Shown here in pieces: positions 1-7,132 of a DNA stretch of 8,237 nt; position 1 is the first letter of the stretch, and the number at the start of each line of letters is the position of its first letter. A program made the translations under genes and the position numbers. The notes under the pieces were generated by a model. The model was not told the origin of the DNA. It did no database searches and saw only the letters and a list, made by a program, of their open reading frames with translations. This stretch comes from an uncultured Oscillospiraceae bacterium (GTDB lineage Bacteria; Bacillota; Clostridia; Oscillospirales; Ruminococcaceae). The stretch lies in the NCBI GenBank assembly GCA_950097605.1, contig CATNEU010000052.1:1-8237 (forward strand), written 5' to 3'.

Positions 1-1653
1 GCCAAGCGCATACAGCGCCTCCAGCGAGAGCGAATTGGCAAGGTTCAGGGGCCAGCCGCCAATCGGGACAAGACCCGCTTCCCTCGCCAGTTGTACGGCT
101 CCAATCGTAGGACAGACCACGCTGCGTATTCCGGCGGCCTTTGCCTGCGCAAGCTGCGCCGCAAGCTGCTTTTCCCGGCCGAACATGCCGCGCGGCAGCG
201 CAGCGACGAGCTTCTCATCCACCTGCCGCAGCCGTTCCCTGTGCCGCAGGATCTCGTCGAGCGGCAGCCAGAGCTGTTCCAGATCCTCCAGCGCATCCAA
301 AGGAACCTGCGATACCCGCGCAAACTGCGCGCGGAGCCGGGGTTTCCCCTCATACGCAGCCGCTTCCGGAAGTTTCACCCGCACCCGCCGCACGTCTGCT
401 GGACGGGGCGCGATCCGCGCCTGGGCAAGCTGCTCGAGCGCGTCGCGCCGCAGCGCATTGAGAGAGGACGCCGGTACCATCAGACCTTCACCGAGCGCGC
501 AATCAATGCGCGCCGCGAAAAACGGCGTGCCGCCGGTTTTGCACAGGTTCCTTTCGACCAGCTCCCTATCGGTTGCACGGTGCAACGCAGGCTGCGGCAG
601 CGCGCCGGAGACCTGCGCACGGTTGCCATCCTCATCCGCCACGGCAAGCGTACAGGGTTGGTCCGGCTGCATGGCAAAGGAAAACCGCACCGGCACCCGC
701 TGCGGCTCGTCCTTATAGGACGACCGGATTTTGCCCAATACCGGCGCCGCGCGCACGACATCCTCTTTGCGGCGCGCGCCGAACATCTCCCGTCCGCGCC
801 GGTCCGCAAAATACCCGTCGGTAAACCCCGAGCGCGAGAACACGGCCCCCAGCATGTCCATATCCGGGTCGCCGCCGTCCAGCGCGGCCCTGCAGGCCTG
901 CACCGCCGCCGCCACATACTCCGGCCGTTTCATGCGCCCCTCGATTTTAAGCGAGGACACGCCGAGTGCGGCGGCCTCGCGCAGCCGCGGCATAAGAGAC
1001 AGGTCCTTAAGGGACAAATCCGTGCGGTCTGCGCCGCCTTCCTCCGCGGAAAACGGCAGCCGGCAGGGCTGGGCGCAGAGACCGCGGTTGCCGCTGCGGC
1101 AGCCGAGCACCGAGCTGAAATAGCACTGGCCCGAAACCGACATGCACAGCGCCCCGTGCACAAACAGCTCGGTTTCGATGCCGGGCGTCTGGGCGGCCTC
1201 GGCGACCTCCCGCGCCGTCATCTCGCGGGCGAGCACCACGCGCGAAAACCCCCAGTCGCGCAGCAAACGCACGCCCGCAGGCGAATGCACCGTCATCTGC
1301 GTGGAGGCATGCAGCCGCAGGCCCGGCGCGATTTCCCGCGCGAGCCTTGCAATCCCCATATCCTGCACAATCACGGCGTCCACGCCCAAACAGGCCGCCT
1401 GATAGAGAAAATCCGCGGCAGCCTGCAGCTCGCCGTCGTAGACGATGGTGTTGAGCGTTAAATACGCCCGCACGCCGCGCAGATGGCAGTCCCGCACGGC
1501 CTGGTCCAGCGCCGCATCGTCAAAACCTGCGGCGCTGCGGCGGGCATTAAACGCATGGCCGCCAAGGTACACCGCATCCGCACCGCTTCGCAGCGCGGCC
1601 TCGAGCGCCTCGGGTCCCCCCGCGGGCGCTAAGATCTCGGGCCGGTTCAGCAT
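1..1653 (-). CDS. U32 family protein (RlhA-like, with DUF3656-type domain), 3' end cut by window
   Basis: The reading frame is open for 551 codons from the ATG at 1653 down to base 1, so the C-terminus is missing. The N-terminus (PEILAPAGGPEALEAALRSG) is typical of the U32 barrel. Residues 162-180 fit the U32 signature E-x-F-x2-G-[SA]-x-C-x4-G-x-C-x-x-S (ELFVHGALCMSVSGQCYFS). Four cysteines, C170, C177, C193 and C197, have the C-x6-C-x15-C-x3-C spacing expected of the family's iron-sulfur site. LKIEGRMKRPEYV follows at about 235. Residues about 315-410 look like the collagenase-like DUF3656 domain, which marks the long, RlhA (YdcP)-type members. E. coli RlhA is needed for 5-hydroxylation of 23S rRNA C2501, and shorter relatives (TrhP) act on tRNA U34. 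The older label 'collagenase/peptidase' is poorly supported for this type. The start overlaps the zapA stop by 7 nt (ATGCTGA) with AGGGA just upstream, so translation is probably coupled. Family assignment is secure; the exact RNA target is inferred. Confidence 0.92.
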   Translation of the reverse strand, partial: MLNRPEILAPAGGPEALEAALRSGADAVYLGGHAFNARRSAAGFDDAALDQAVRDCHLRGVRAYLTLNTIVYDGELQAAADFLYQAACLGVDAVIVQDMGIARLAREIAPGLRLHASTQMTVHSPAGVRLLRDWGFSRVVLAREMTAREVAEAAQTPGIETELFVHGALCMSVSGQCYFSSVLGCRSGNRGLCAQPCRLPFSAEEGGADRTDLSLKDLSLMPRLREAAALGVSSLKIEGRMKRPEYVAAAVQACRAALDGGDPDMDMLGAVFSRSGFTDGYFADRRGREMFGARRKEDVVRAAPVLGKIRSSYKDEPQRVPVRFSFAMQPDQPCTLAVADEDGNRAQVSGALPQPALHRATDRELVERNLCKTGGTPFFAARIDCALGEGLMVPASSLNALRRDALEQLAQARIAPRPADVRRVRVKLPEAAAYEGKPRLRAQFARVSQVPLDALEDLEQLWLPLDEILRHRERLRQVDEKLVAALPRGMFGREKQLAAQLAQAKAAGIRSVVCPTIGAVQLAREAGLVPIGGWPLNLANSLSLEALYALG

Positions 1654-2006
1654 ACGTCCCTGCCGACCGCGTTGCGCAGCAGTTCGATTTCCCGCTTCAT
1701 CTTGGAAATCTCGCGCCGCGCCTCCACAACTTCCAGACCCGCCTTGTCCGTCTGCTCGCAGTACTGTTTGATCTGTCCCTGCAGGCTCTGGCTGACCTGC
1801 TTTTCCTTTTGCAGCTCGTCCATCGTGCTCAGCGCACAGAGAATCGCGGCCGTTGTGACCGATATGCGCGAGTTTTTCTCCATCAGCACCTTCATGTCCT
1901 CGTCGAGCTGCTCAGCGAGCGCGTGCACGGTCGCCGTGTCCTCGGTCGTCACGATGGTATAGTCGGTATCGCAGATATTTATTTTAACTTTTTTGGTTGT
2001 TTCCAT
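1647..2006 (-). CDS. zapA: Cell division protein ZapA
   Basis: A 119-residue protein, a normal length for ZapA. The N-terminal part (KVKINICDTDYTIVTTED, about 6-23) is the small beta-rich head, followed by the family-typical helix ALAEQLDEDMKVLMEKNSR (29-47) and ISVTTAAILCALSTMDEL. Residues about 62-112 are charged and heptad-like (KEKQVSQSLQGQIKQYCEQ, then REISKMKREIELL), consistent with the long C-terminal coiled coil used for dimer and tetramer formation. ZapA binds FtsZ and bundles protofilaments at the division site. GGAGG at 2015-2019 lies 8 nt before the chosen ATG (2004-2006); an in-frame ATG directly before it (2009, 5 nt spacing) would give 120 residues. A longer in-frame extension to a TTG at 2141 has no family similarity and lies in the presumed 5' leader. 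It is first in a two-gene unit with the U32 gene. Confidence 0.9.
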   Translation of the reverse strand: METTKKVKINICDTDYTIVTTEDTATVHALAEQLDEDMKVLMEKNSRISVTTAAILCALSTMDELQKEKQVSQSLQGQIKQYCEQTDKAGLEVVEARREISKMKREIELLRNAVGRDVC

Positions 2007-2179
2007 CATTTTTTCCTCCGCTTTCATCAGCATGTTTTCATGCGCATGTCCACTTTCGGGACTTCCGGGATTTCCCGCTTTTGGAAAACCACCGTTTCCT
2101 TCCAGCCTCCGCAGCGTCTGCCGCCCGCAAAAAGCGGACAACGCCCGGTTTAAAGGGTCTGTTTTTCGGATATACCTAT

Positions 2180-2206
2180 ATTATAATATATTTTCCCACA
2201 TTACAA
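2180..2206 (-). promoter_or_regulatory. Probable sigma-A-type promoter for zapA-U32
   Basis: On the minus strand a perfect TATAAT lies at 2185-2180. The best -35 candidate is TTGTAA (2206-2201, 4/6 match), but the spacer is only 15 bp; the alternative -10 TAATAT (2183-2178) would give 17 bp. Transcription would start near 2173 and leave a leader of about 165 nt before zapA. The -10 sits in a 14-bp perfect palindrome (2177-2190). The exact hexamers are uncertain, but this is the only AT-rich promoter-like stretch upstream of zapA. Confidence 0.5.
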
Positions 2207-2259
2207 AAGAGCAAACTTTGGCGAAATGCTCAAATATTTTTGCAGACGGCCCAAAAGGT

Positions 2260-2288
2260 TTGAATTTGGAAGTCTCCCTGTATATAAT
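2260..2288 (+). promoter_or_regulatory. Sigma-A-type promoter for glgP
   Basis: TTGAAT (2260-2265, 4/6 to TTGACA), a 17-bp spacer and a perfect TATAAT (2283-2288) form a canonical vegetative promoter pointing at glgP. The predicted start of transcription is about 2295. It lies about 75 bp from the opposing zapA promoter, so the region is a divergent control segment. Confidence 0.75.
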
Positions 2289-2294
2289 AGAAGA

Positions 2295-2533
2295 AGTACC
2301 TGCCAACAGACCGCACCGGCGCCGCATATGCGGCGCCGTCTACGGAACGGCGCCCGCGGCCTCTGCGGCGCGCCGCTCTACTTTTGATATACGCTCCACA
2401 AGCAGACAGACAACCGATTACCCCGGCTGCCAGGCCGCAGACCGCGGACACATGCCGCGTCGGCCGGCGTTTTGGCCAAAGGGCGGGGAGGGTATGCCCT
2501 GCCGCAAATTCAAGAAAAGCAGGTGTTTAACGT
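2295..2533 (+). promoter_or_regulatory. Long structured 5' leader of glgP
   Basis: About 239 nt separate the predicted transcript start from the glgP ATG, with no convincing gene. The segment holds a 22-bp perfect palindrome (2317-2338, centred on CATATG). An 8-bp hairpin GGCGCCGT/ACGGCGCC (2332-2339 with 2347-2354, 7-nt loop) shares its left arm with the right half of that palindrome, so the two folds exclude each other. A GC-only palindrome GCGGCGCGCCGC (2365-2376) is followed by TCTACTTTT, a poor terminator tail. A small AGGG/CCCT hairpin sits at 2489-2500. The arrangement could allow attenuation or control of mRNA stability, but it matches no riboswitch class I recognise. Confidence 0.4.
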
Positions 2534-4942
2534 ATGGCTTTGAACCTTACCAAACAGCAGGTGACCAACCTGCTCAAGAGGACGCTTGACGAGAACTTCG
2601 GCACAACGCCGCAGCGCGCAAGCGACGAACAGTATTACAAGGCGCTGAGCATCATCGCCAAGAATATTTTGATCGAAAAACGCAAAAAGTTCATGGCAAA
2701 AACCCATTCGCACGGCGGCAAGCAAGTTTACTACATGTGCATGGAGTTTTTGATGGGGCGGACCCTCAAAAACAGCCTGTACAACCTGGGGATGCAAAAC
2801 GCGGTGCGCGCTGCGCTCGACGAGCTCGGCGTCAACCTCGACAACATCTATGAGCAGGAACCCGACGCGGGTCTCGGCAACGGCGGCCTCGGCCGTCTCG
2901 CGGCCTGCTTTATGGATGGGCTTGCTTCGCAGGACTACCCCGCAACCGGCTATTCCATCTGTTATGAGTACGGCATTTTCAAGCAGAAAATCGAGGACGG
3001 CTGGCAGACCGAATTGCCCGACAACTGGCTGCCCGGCGGCTCCGTTTGGCTTTCGCCGCGCCCGGACCAGGCGGTCACCGTTAAATTCGACGGCGAGATC
3101 GAGGAGTTCTGGGACCAGAACTACCACCACGTCAACCATGTCAATTACAACGCCGTAACCGCCGTACCGCACGATATGTATGTCTCCGGTTACGACAGCG
3201 AAGGCGTCAGCCTGCTGCGCCTCTGGAAAACCGACGCGGAGCTGTTCGATATGGAATCGTTTAACCACGGCAACTATGAAAAGGCGATCAACCCCAACCC
3301 GACCGACCAGGCGATTGACAAGGTCCTCTATCCCAACGACAACCACATCCAAGGAAAGACCCTGCGCCTCAAGCAGCAGTATTTCCTGGTCTGCGCTTCG
3401 GTCGCGGACATTGTCTCGCGCCACATCAATCAATACGGCACGCTGGACAATTTGCAGGACAAAATCGCCATTCACATCAACGACACCCATCCGGCCCTCG
3501 CCATCCCCGAGCTCATGCGGGTGCTGCTTGACGACTGCGGCCTGACCTGGGACCAGGCCTGGAGCAAGATCACCCGGATTTTCGCCTACACCAACCACAC
3601 GGTGCTCAGCGAGGCGCTTGAAACCTGGAACGAGGATATGTTCAAGCGGGTGCTGCCCCGTATCTACCAGATTATCAAGGAGATCAACGAGCGGTTTACA
3701 AGGGAGCTTTGGCAGGCGTTTCCGGGCGACTTTGGCAAGATTTCCTACATGTCGATCATCGCCTATCACCAGATCCGCATGGCAAACCTCTGCATCTGCG
3801 CTTCGCACAGCGTCAACGGCGTTTCCAAGCTGCACTCGCAGATCCTCAAAGACGACCTGTTTAAAGATTTCTATCTCATGAGCCCCTATAAATTCAAAAA
3901 CGTGACAAACGGCATCGCCTACCGCAGGTGGCTGTACCAGTCCAACCCGCTGCTGACCGAGTCGCTGACCAAGCTCATCGGCCCCGGCTTTATCCGGGAC
4001 GGCGCCCAGCTCAAAAAGCTGCGCGAGTATGAGCAGGACACCGCGGTGCTCGACGAGCTGGGACGCATCAAAAAGCTGAACAAGGAGCGGTTTGCCGAGT
4101 ATGTGAAAAAGCAGACCGGTATTGTCCTCAACACCGATTCGATTTTTGACGTGCAGGTCAAGCGTCTGCACGAATACAAGCGCCAGCACTTGAACGCGCT
4201 GCATATTATTTCGCTCTATCAGTATCTCAAGCAGAATCCGAACGCGGACATCACACCGCGCACGTTTATCTTCGGCGCAAAGGCCGCGCCGGGCTACTAC
4301 CTTGCCAAGCAGATCATCAAGCTGCTCTGCTCAATCGCCAAGGAGCTCGAGAACGACCCGGTGCTGCGCGATAAGCTGCGCGTGGTGTATCTGGAGGACT
4401 ACCGCGTGACGCTTTCCGAGCTGCTGATGCCCGCGAGCGAGGTCAGCGAGCAGATTTCTCTGGCCGGCACCGAGGCTTCCGGCACCGGCAACATGAAGCT
4501 GATGCTCAACGGCGCCGTCACCCTCGGCACCCTGGACGGCGCAAACGTGGAAATCCACGACGTGGTTGGAAACGACAACATCTTCGTGTTTGGCATGACC
4601 ACGCCCGAAGTGATGCAGCGCAAAGAAGGCTACCGCCCGATGAATATTTATCAAAGCAACCCGGTCGTGCGCGAGGCGGTCGACCTGCTCTACCGCGGTA
4701 TCGGCGGCAGCACCTTTGGTGAAATCGGCGACTCGCTGAAAAACAAGGACCCGTTTATGGTCCTGGCCGATTTCGACTCCTATGCGGCAACGCAGCGCCT
4801 TGTGGAACAGACGTATAAAAACAGCCGGGAATGGAACCGCATGTCGCTGGTCAATATTGCCGAATCGGGCATCTTCAGCGCTGACCGTTCCATCCGCGAC
4901 TATGCCAACACCATCTGGCACATCCGGCCGACCGAGGGATAA
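2534..4942 (+). CDS. glgP: Glycogen/maltodextrin phosphorylase (GT35)
   Basis: An 802-residue protein, close to E. coli GlgP and MalP in length. It catalyses phosphorolysis of alpha-1,4-glucan ends to glucose-1-phosphate with pyridoxal phosphate as cofactor, in the cytoplasm. Visible family motifs are YYMCMEFLMGR (66-76), GLGNGGLGRLAACFMDGLA (from 113), DVQVKRLHEYKRQHLNALH (from 539), FGAKAAPGYYLAKQ, and the cofactor signature EASGTGNMKLMLNGAVTLGT with the PLP lysine at Lys655. DGANVEI follows. No domain is missing and no frameshift was seen. The start is fixed by an in-frame TAA at 2528-2530; AGGTG (2521-2525) lies 8 nt before the ATG. It is first in a unit with the GH13 gene and is driven by the 2260-2288 promoter. 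Preference for glycogen or for maltodextrin cannot be decided from sequence alone. Confidence 0.97.
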   Translation: MALNLTKQQVTNLLKRTLDENFGTTPQRASDEQYYKALSIIAKNILIEKRKKFMAKTHSHGGKQVYYMCMEFLMGRTLKNSLYNLGMQNAVRAALDELGVNLDNIYEQEPDAGLGNGGLGRLAACFMDGLASQDYPATGYSICYEYGIFKQKIEDGWQTELPDNWLPGGSVWLSPRPDQAVTVKFDGEIEEFWDQNYHHVNHVNYNAVTAVPHDMYVSGYDSEGVSLLRLWKTDAELFDMESFNHGNYEKAINPNPTDQAIDKVLYPNDNHIQGKTLRLKQQYFLVCASVADIVSRHINQYGTLDNLQDKIAIHINDTHPALAIPELMRVLLDDCGLTWDQAWSKITRIFAYTNHTVLSEALETWNEDMFKRVLPRIYQIIKEINERFTRELWQAFPGDFGKISYMSIIAYHQIRMANLCICASHSVNGVSKLHSQILKDDLFKDFYLMSPYKFKNVTNGIAYRRWLYQSNPLLTESLTKLIGPGFIRDGAQLKKLREYEQDTAVLDELGRIKKLNKERFAEYVKKQTGIVLNTDSIFDVQVKRLHEYKRQHLNALHIISLYQYLKQNPNADITPRTFIFGAKAAPGYYLAKQIIKLLCSIAKELENDPVLRDKLRVVYLEDYRVTLSELLMPASEVSEQISLAGTEASGTGNMKLMLNGAVTLGTLDGANVEIHDVVGNDNIFVFGMTTPEVMQRKEGYRPMNIYQSNPVVREAVDLLYRGIGGSTFGEIGDSLKNKDPFMVLADFDSYAATQRLVEQTYKNSREWNRMSLVNIAESGIFSADRSIRDYANTIWHIRPTEG

Positions 4943-4972
4943 TCCCACCGCGGCACACAGCACAGGCAATTC

Positions 4973-4999
4973 AGGCAGGGGCAGGCATAGCCCCTGCCT
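4973..4999 (+). terminator. Hairpin between glgP and the GH13 gene, weak or partial terminator
   Basis: AGGCAGGGGC (4973-4982) and GCCCCTGCCT (4990-4999) form a perfect 10-bp stem with a 7-nt loop. The tail TTGCTGT is short of Ts, so termination is probably incomplete. No promoter is visible between here and the GH13 start at 5060. The hairpin may therefore lower downstream expression or protect the 3' end of glgP mRNA while still allowing read-through. Confidence 0.5.
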
Positions 5000-5059
5000 T
5001 TGCTGTACCGTCCGCCGCGGCGTTGGCGCAACATCAAACCAGAAAGGACCTGCAACTCC

Positions 5060-6916
5060 ATGAAGTGCTATATCAGTACCGACAGGCGATACAAAAAGCC
5101 ATTCGGCGCGGTCCGTCAGGACCAGCAGGTGAGTATCCGCATTCTTCTGCCGCGCAGTTTTGGCTGCACCGAGCCGCGGCTGGTGCTCTATAAATACGGC
5201 GAAGAGGAACAGGTGTCCGTTCCGATGGACTTTCTCTCCCTCGAACTGGACTGCGACCGGTATGAGGCGCAGTTTCGGGTGCCGGACACCGGCATCTATT
5301 GCTATTTCTTCGAGCTCCCCTGCCCGGACGGCGTGCGGCACATCCGAAAAGGGCGCGGCGGCGTGGGCTGCTATGAGTTCGGCGCGCCGGATTATCAACT
5401 CACTGTATATGATAAATATTATCATACTCCTTGTTTTATGAAAGGCGCGGTGATGTACCAGGTTTTTCCGGATCGCTTCCGCCGTTCCAAGCCTGTCCCC
5501 AACTGCCCTTTCCCGGACCGCGTGCTGCGGGACGACTGGGGCGGCACGCCGCACTTCCGGCCGGATGAACACGGCGAGGTGCGCAACAACGACTATTTTT
5601 GCGGGGATATAAACGGCATTGCCGAAAAGCTGCCCTATCTGGAGCGGCTGGGCGTGGATGTGCTGTATCTCAACCCGGTCTTCGAGGCGCATTCCAACCA
5701 CCGCTACAACACCGCGGACTACCGGCGGATTGACCCGCTGCTCGGCACCAACGAAGAATTTGAGTCGCTCTGCGTGCAGGCGCTCGAGCATGGCATTCGC
5801 ATTGTGCTCGACGGCGTATTCAGCCACACCGGAGATGACAGCGTCTATTTCAACCGCCAGGGGCGCTATGGAGACGGCGGCGCCTACAGAGACCCGGAGA
5901 GCCCCTACCGCGGCTGGTATCAGTTCGAGGAATATCCGGACCGCTACCACTCCTGGTGGGGCTTCAAGACGCTGCCAGAGGTCGATGAGAACAACCCCTC
6001 CTACACCGAGTTTATCTGCGGCGAGGACGGCGTGCTGCACCACTGGATGCAGCGGGGAATTTCGGGCTGGCGGCTGGACGTGGCGGATGAGCTGCCCGAC
6101 ACATTTCTGGTCAATGTCCGACGCCGCGTGAAAGAGGAGAACCCCGAAGCTCTGCTGATCGGGGAGGTCTGGGAGGACGCTTCCCACAAGCTCAGCTACG
6201 GCAAGCTGCGCCCCTATCTTCTGGGGCAGCAGCTCGATTCGGTGATGAACTACCCATTTAAGGACGCCATACTCGACTTTGTGCGCACGGGCTGTGCCGA
6301 GGGACTGCTGCAAACGGTGCTGTCGATCCTCGAAAACTATCCAAAGCCCGCCGTGGACTGCCTCATGAACTCGCTCTCCACCCACGACACCCAAAGAGCC
6401 ATCACGCTGCTGGCCGGCGCGCCCTGCCGCGACCAAGACCGCGAATGGCAGGCCGCGCAGCGGCTCGACGGGCTGCAGTATCAAAACGGCGTGCACCTGT
6501 TCCAGCTTGCAAGCGTGCTGCAATTTTTCCTGCCGGGCGTGCCCTGTATCTACTATGGCGACGAGGCGGGCATGACGGGCTATAAGGACCCGTTCAACCG
6601 CGGCTGTTATCCCTGGGGGCAGGAAAACCGCGAGCTGATAGCGTTTATCGCAGCGCTGGGCCGCACGCGCAAGGCCTGCCCCGCCACGGCGGAGGGGCGC
6701 TTTATCCCATATTACTGTGAAAACGGGGTATTCTCCTTTCTCCGCAAACGCTCCCACGAAGCGGTCTTCGTCTGTGTCAACCGTTCGGCGGAAAACCTCG
6801 TGCTGCAGTTGCCCGAAAACCTCCGCGTATTGGACGCCTTTGGCGCTTATACCGACGAAGACGGCGTATTTGTCAGCCGGGACGGCTATGCAATTGTTCG
6901 ATGTTCTGTTGAATAG
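5060..6916 (+). CDS. GH13 alpha-glycosidase (neopullulanase/amylopullulanase-like)
   Basis: A 618-residue intracellular-looking enzyme with no signal peptide. Residues about 1-115 form an N-terminal beta-rich module resembling the CBM34-type domain of neopullulanases and maltogenic amylases. The catalytic barrel starts near KGAVMYQVFPDRF (128-140), and a C-terminal beta-domain follows from about 555. Conserved GH13 regions are complete: region I LDGVFSHTGDD (D251, H256), region II GWRLDVADE with nucleophile Asp340, region III LIGEVWEDA with acid/base Glu369, and region IV STHDTQR with Asp443. The family usually has Asn before the region I His; here it is Ser, which I recall as common in related clostridial enzymes (GH13_39-like, from memory). 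Likely substrates are maltodextrins, pullulan-type or branched alpha-glucans. AAAGGA (5043-5048) lies 11 nt before ATG 5060; an upstream in-frame start at 5000 would fall in the hairpin tail. The second gene after glgP suggests a joint role in glucan breakdown. An AT-rich patch (5390-5443) is unusual for this gene. Confidence 0.93.
   Translation: MKCYISTDRRYKKPFGAVRQDQQVSIRILLPRSFGCTEPRLVLYKYGEEEQVSVPMDFLSLELDCDRYEAQFRVPDTGIYCYFFELPCPDGVRHIRKGRGGVGCYEFGAPDYQLTVYDKYYHTPCFMKGAVMYQVFPDRFRRSKPVPNCPFPDRVLRDDWGGTPHFRPDEHGEVRNNDYFCGDINGIAEKLPYLERLGVDVLYLNPVFEAHSNHRYNTADYRRIDPLLGTNEEFESLCVQALEHGIRIVLDGVFSHTGDDSVYFNRQGRYGDGGAYRDPESPYRGWYQFEEYPDRYHSWWGFKTLPEVDENNPSYTEFICGEDGVLHHWMQRGISGWRLDVADELPDTFLVNVRRRVKEENPEALLIGEVWEDASHKLSYGKLRPYLLGQQLDSVMNYPFKDAILDFVRTGCAEGLLQTVLSILENYPKPAVDCLMNSLSTHDTQRAITLLAGAPCRDQDREWQAAQRLDGLQYQNGVHLFQLASVLQFFLPGVPCIYYGDEAGMTGYKDPFNRGCYPWGQENRELIAFIAALGRTRKACPATAEGRFIPYYCENGVFSFLRKRSHEAVFVCVNRSAENLVLQLPENLRVLDAFGAYTDEDGVFVSRDGYAIVRCSVE
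5408..5426. repeat. 19-bp inverted repeat inside the GH13 gene, Fur-box-like
   Basis: TATGATAAATATTATCATA has perfect 8-bp arms around ATA. Its inner 15 bases (5410-5424) match the Bacillus Fur 7-1-7 consensus TGATAATNATTATCA at 13 of 14 defined positions. It sits within the coding sequence, over residues about 117-123, in a patch of 18 codons of which 16 end in A or T. Any regulator binding is inferred from the match only, and no iron gene is nearby. Confidence 0.45.
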
Positions 6917-6950
6917 AACCGAAATATAACAATATGTATACATTTATCAG

Positions 6951-6984
6951 ACAACCGGCCGCTGTAGGGGCCGGTTGTTTTTTT
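6951..6984 (+). terminator. Intrinsic terminator after the GH13 gene
   Basis: ACAACCGGCC (6951-6960) pairs with GGCCGGTTGT (6969-6978) as a perfect 10-bp stem around an 8-nt loop, followed by a run of seven Ts (6978-6984). This is a textbook Rho-independent terminator, 34 nt after the GH13 stop codon, and it closes the glgP-GH13 unit. Confidence 0.92.
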
Positions 6985-7033
6985 GCTGCATACCCGGTTT
7001 GCTCCACGCATATGCATAAAAGAGCATGGTTTG

Positions 7034-7074
7034 GTGACTAGGTCACAGACGATCCGCGCTTTACAGCGTATACT
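7034..7074 (+). promoter_or_regulatory. Putative trxA promoter with operator-like inverted repeat
   Basis: TATACT (7069-7074, 5/6 to TATAAT) is the best -10 upstream of trxA and puts the transcript start near 7081. No acceptable -35 lies 16-18 bp upstream. Instead GTGAC-TAG-GTCAC (7034-7046) is an inverted repeat centred at 7040, about -41 from that start, where class II activators bind. The GTGA and TCAC half-sites are 5 bp apart, whereas Crp sites have 6, so the cognate protein is unknown. Confidence 0.4.
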
Positions 7075-7132
7075 GAAAACACAACGAACCGAATGATAGA
7101 CTTTCCTCCCGCAACAGAAAGGAGCAAATACC

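Noticed and set aside
91..1461. 456-codon plus-strand frame over the U32 gene
   Set aside because: Its product is Arg/His/Pro-rich and unlike any family, whereas the minus strand encodes the full U32 signature and cysteine set.
2230..2451. Minus-strand 73-codon frame with a hydrophobic N-terminus followed by basic residues
   Set aside because: It looks a little like a small membrane protein, but it has a GTG start, no ribosome-binding site, and lies across the glgP promoter and GC-rich hairpins.
2494..2589. Possible 31-codon leader ORF overlapping the glgP start
   Set aside because: The GGAGG is only 2 nt from its ATG and the ATG lies in a hairpin loop; the peptide has no attenuator-like codon run.
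2510..4204. 564-codon open frame antisense to glgP
   Set aside because: Opposite strand of a conserved enzyme gene with all GT35 motifs; the antisense peptide has no recognisable domain.
5023..5033. TTGGCGCAACA repeated at 8121-8131
   Set aside because: Several 11-bp matches are expected by chance in 8 kb, and the contexts share nothing else.
4331..6943. 870-codon open frame antisense to the GH13 gene and the end of glgP
   Set aside because: It mirrors GC-rich codon bias on the other strand, spans two well-supported genes and a gap, and its translation shows no family motif.
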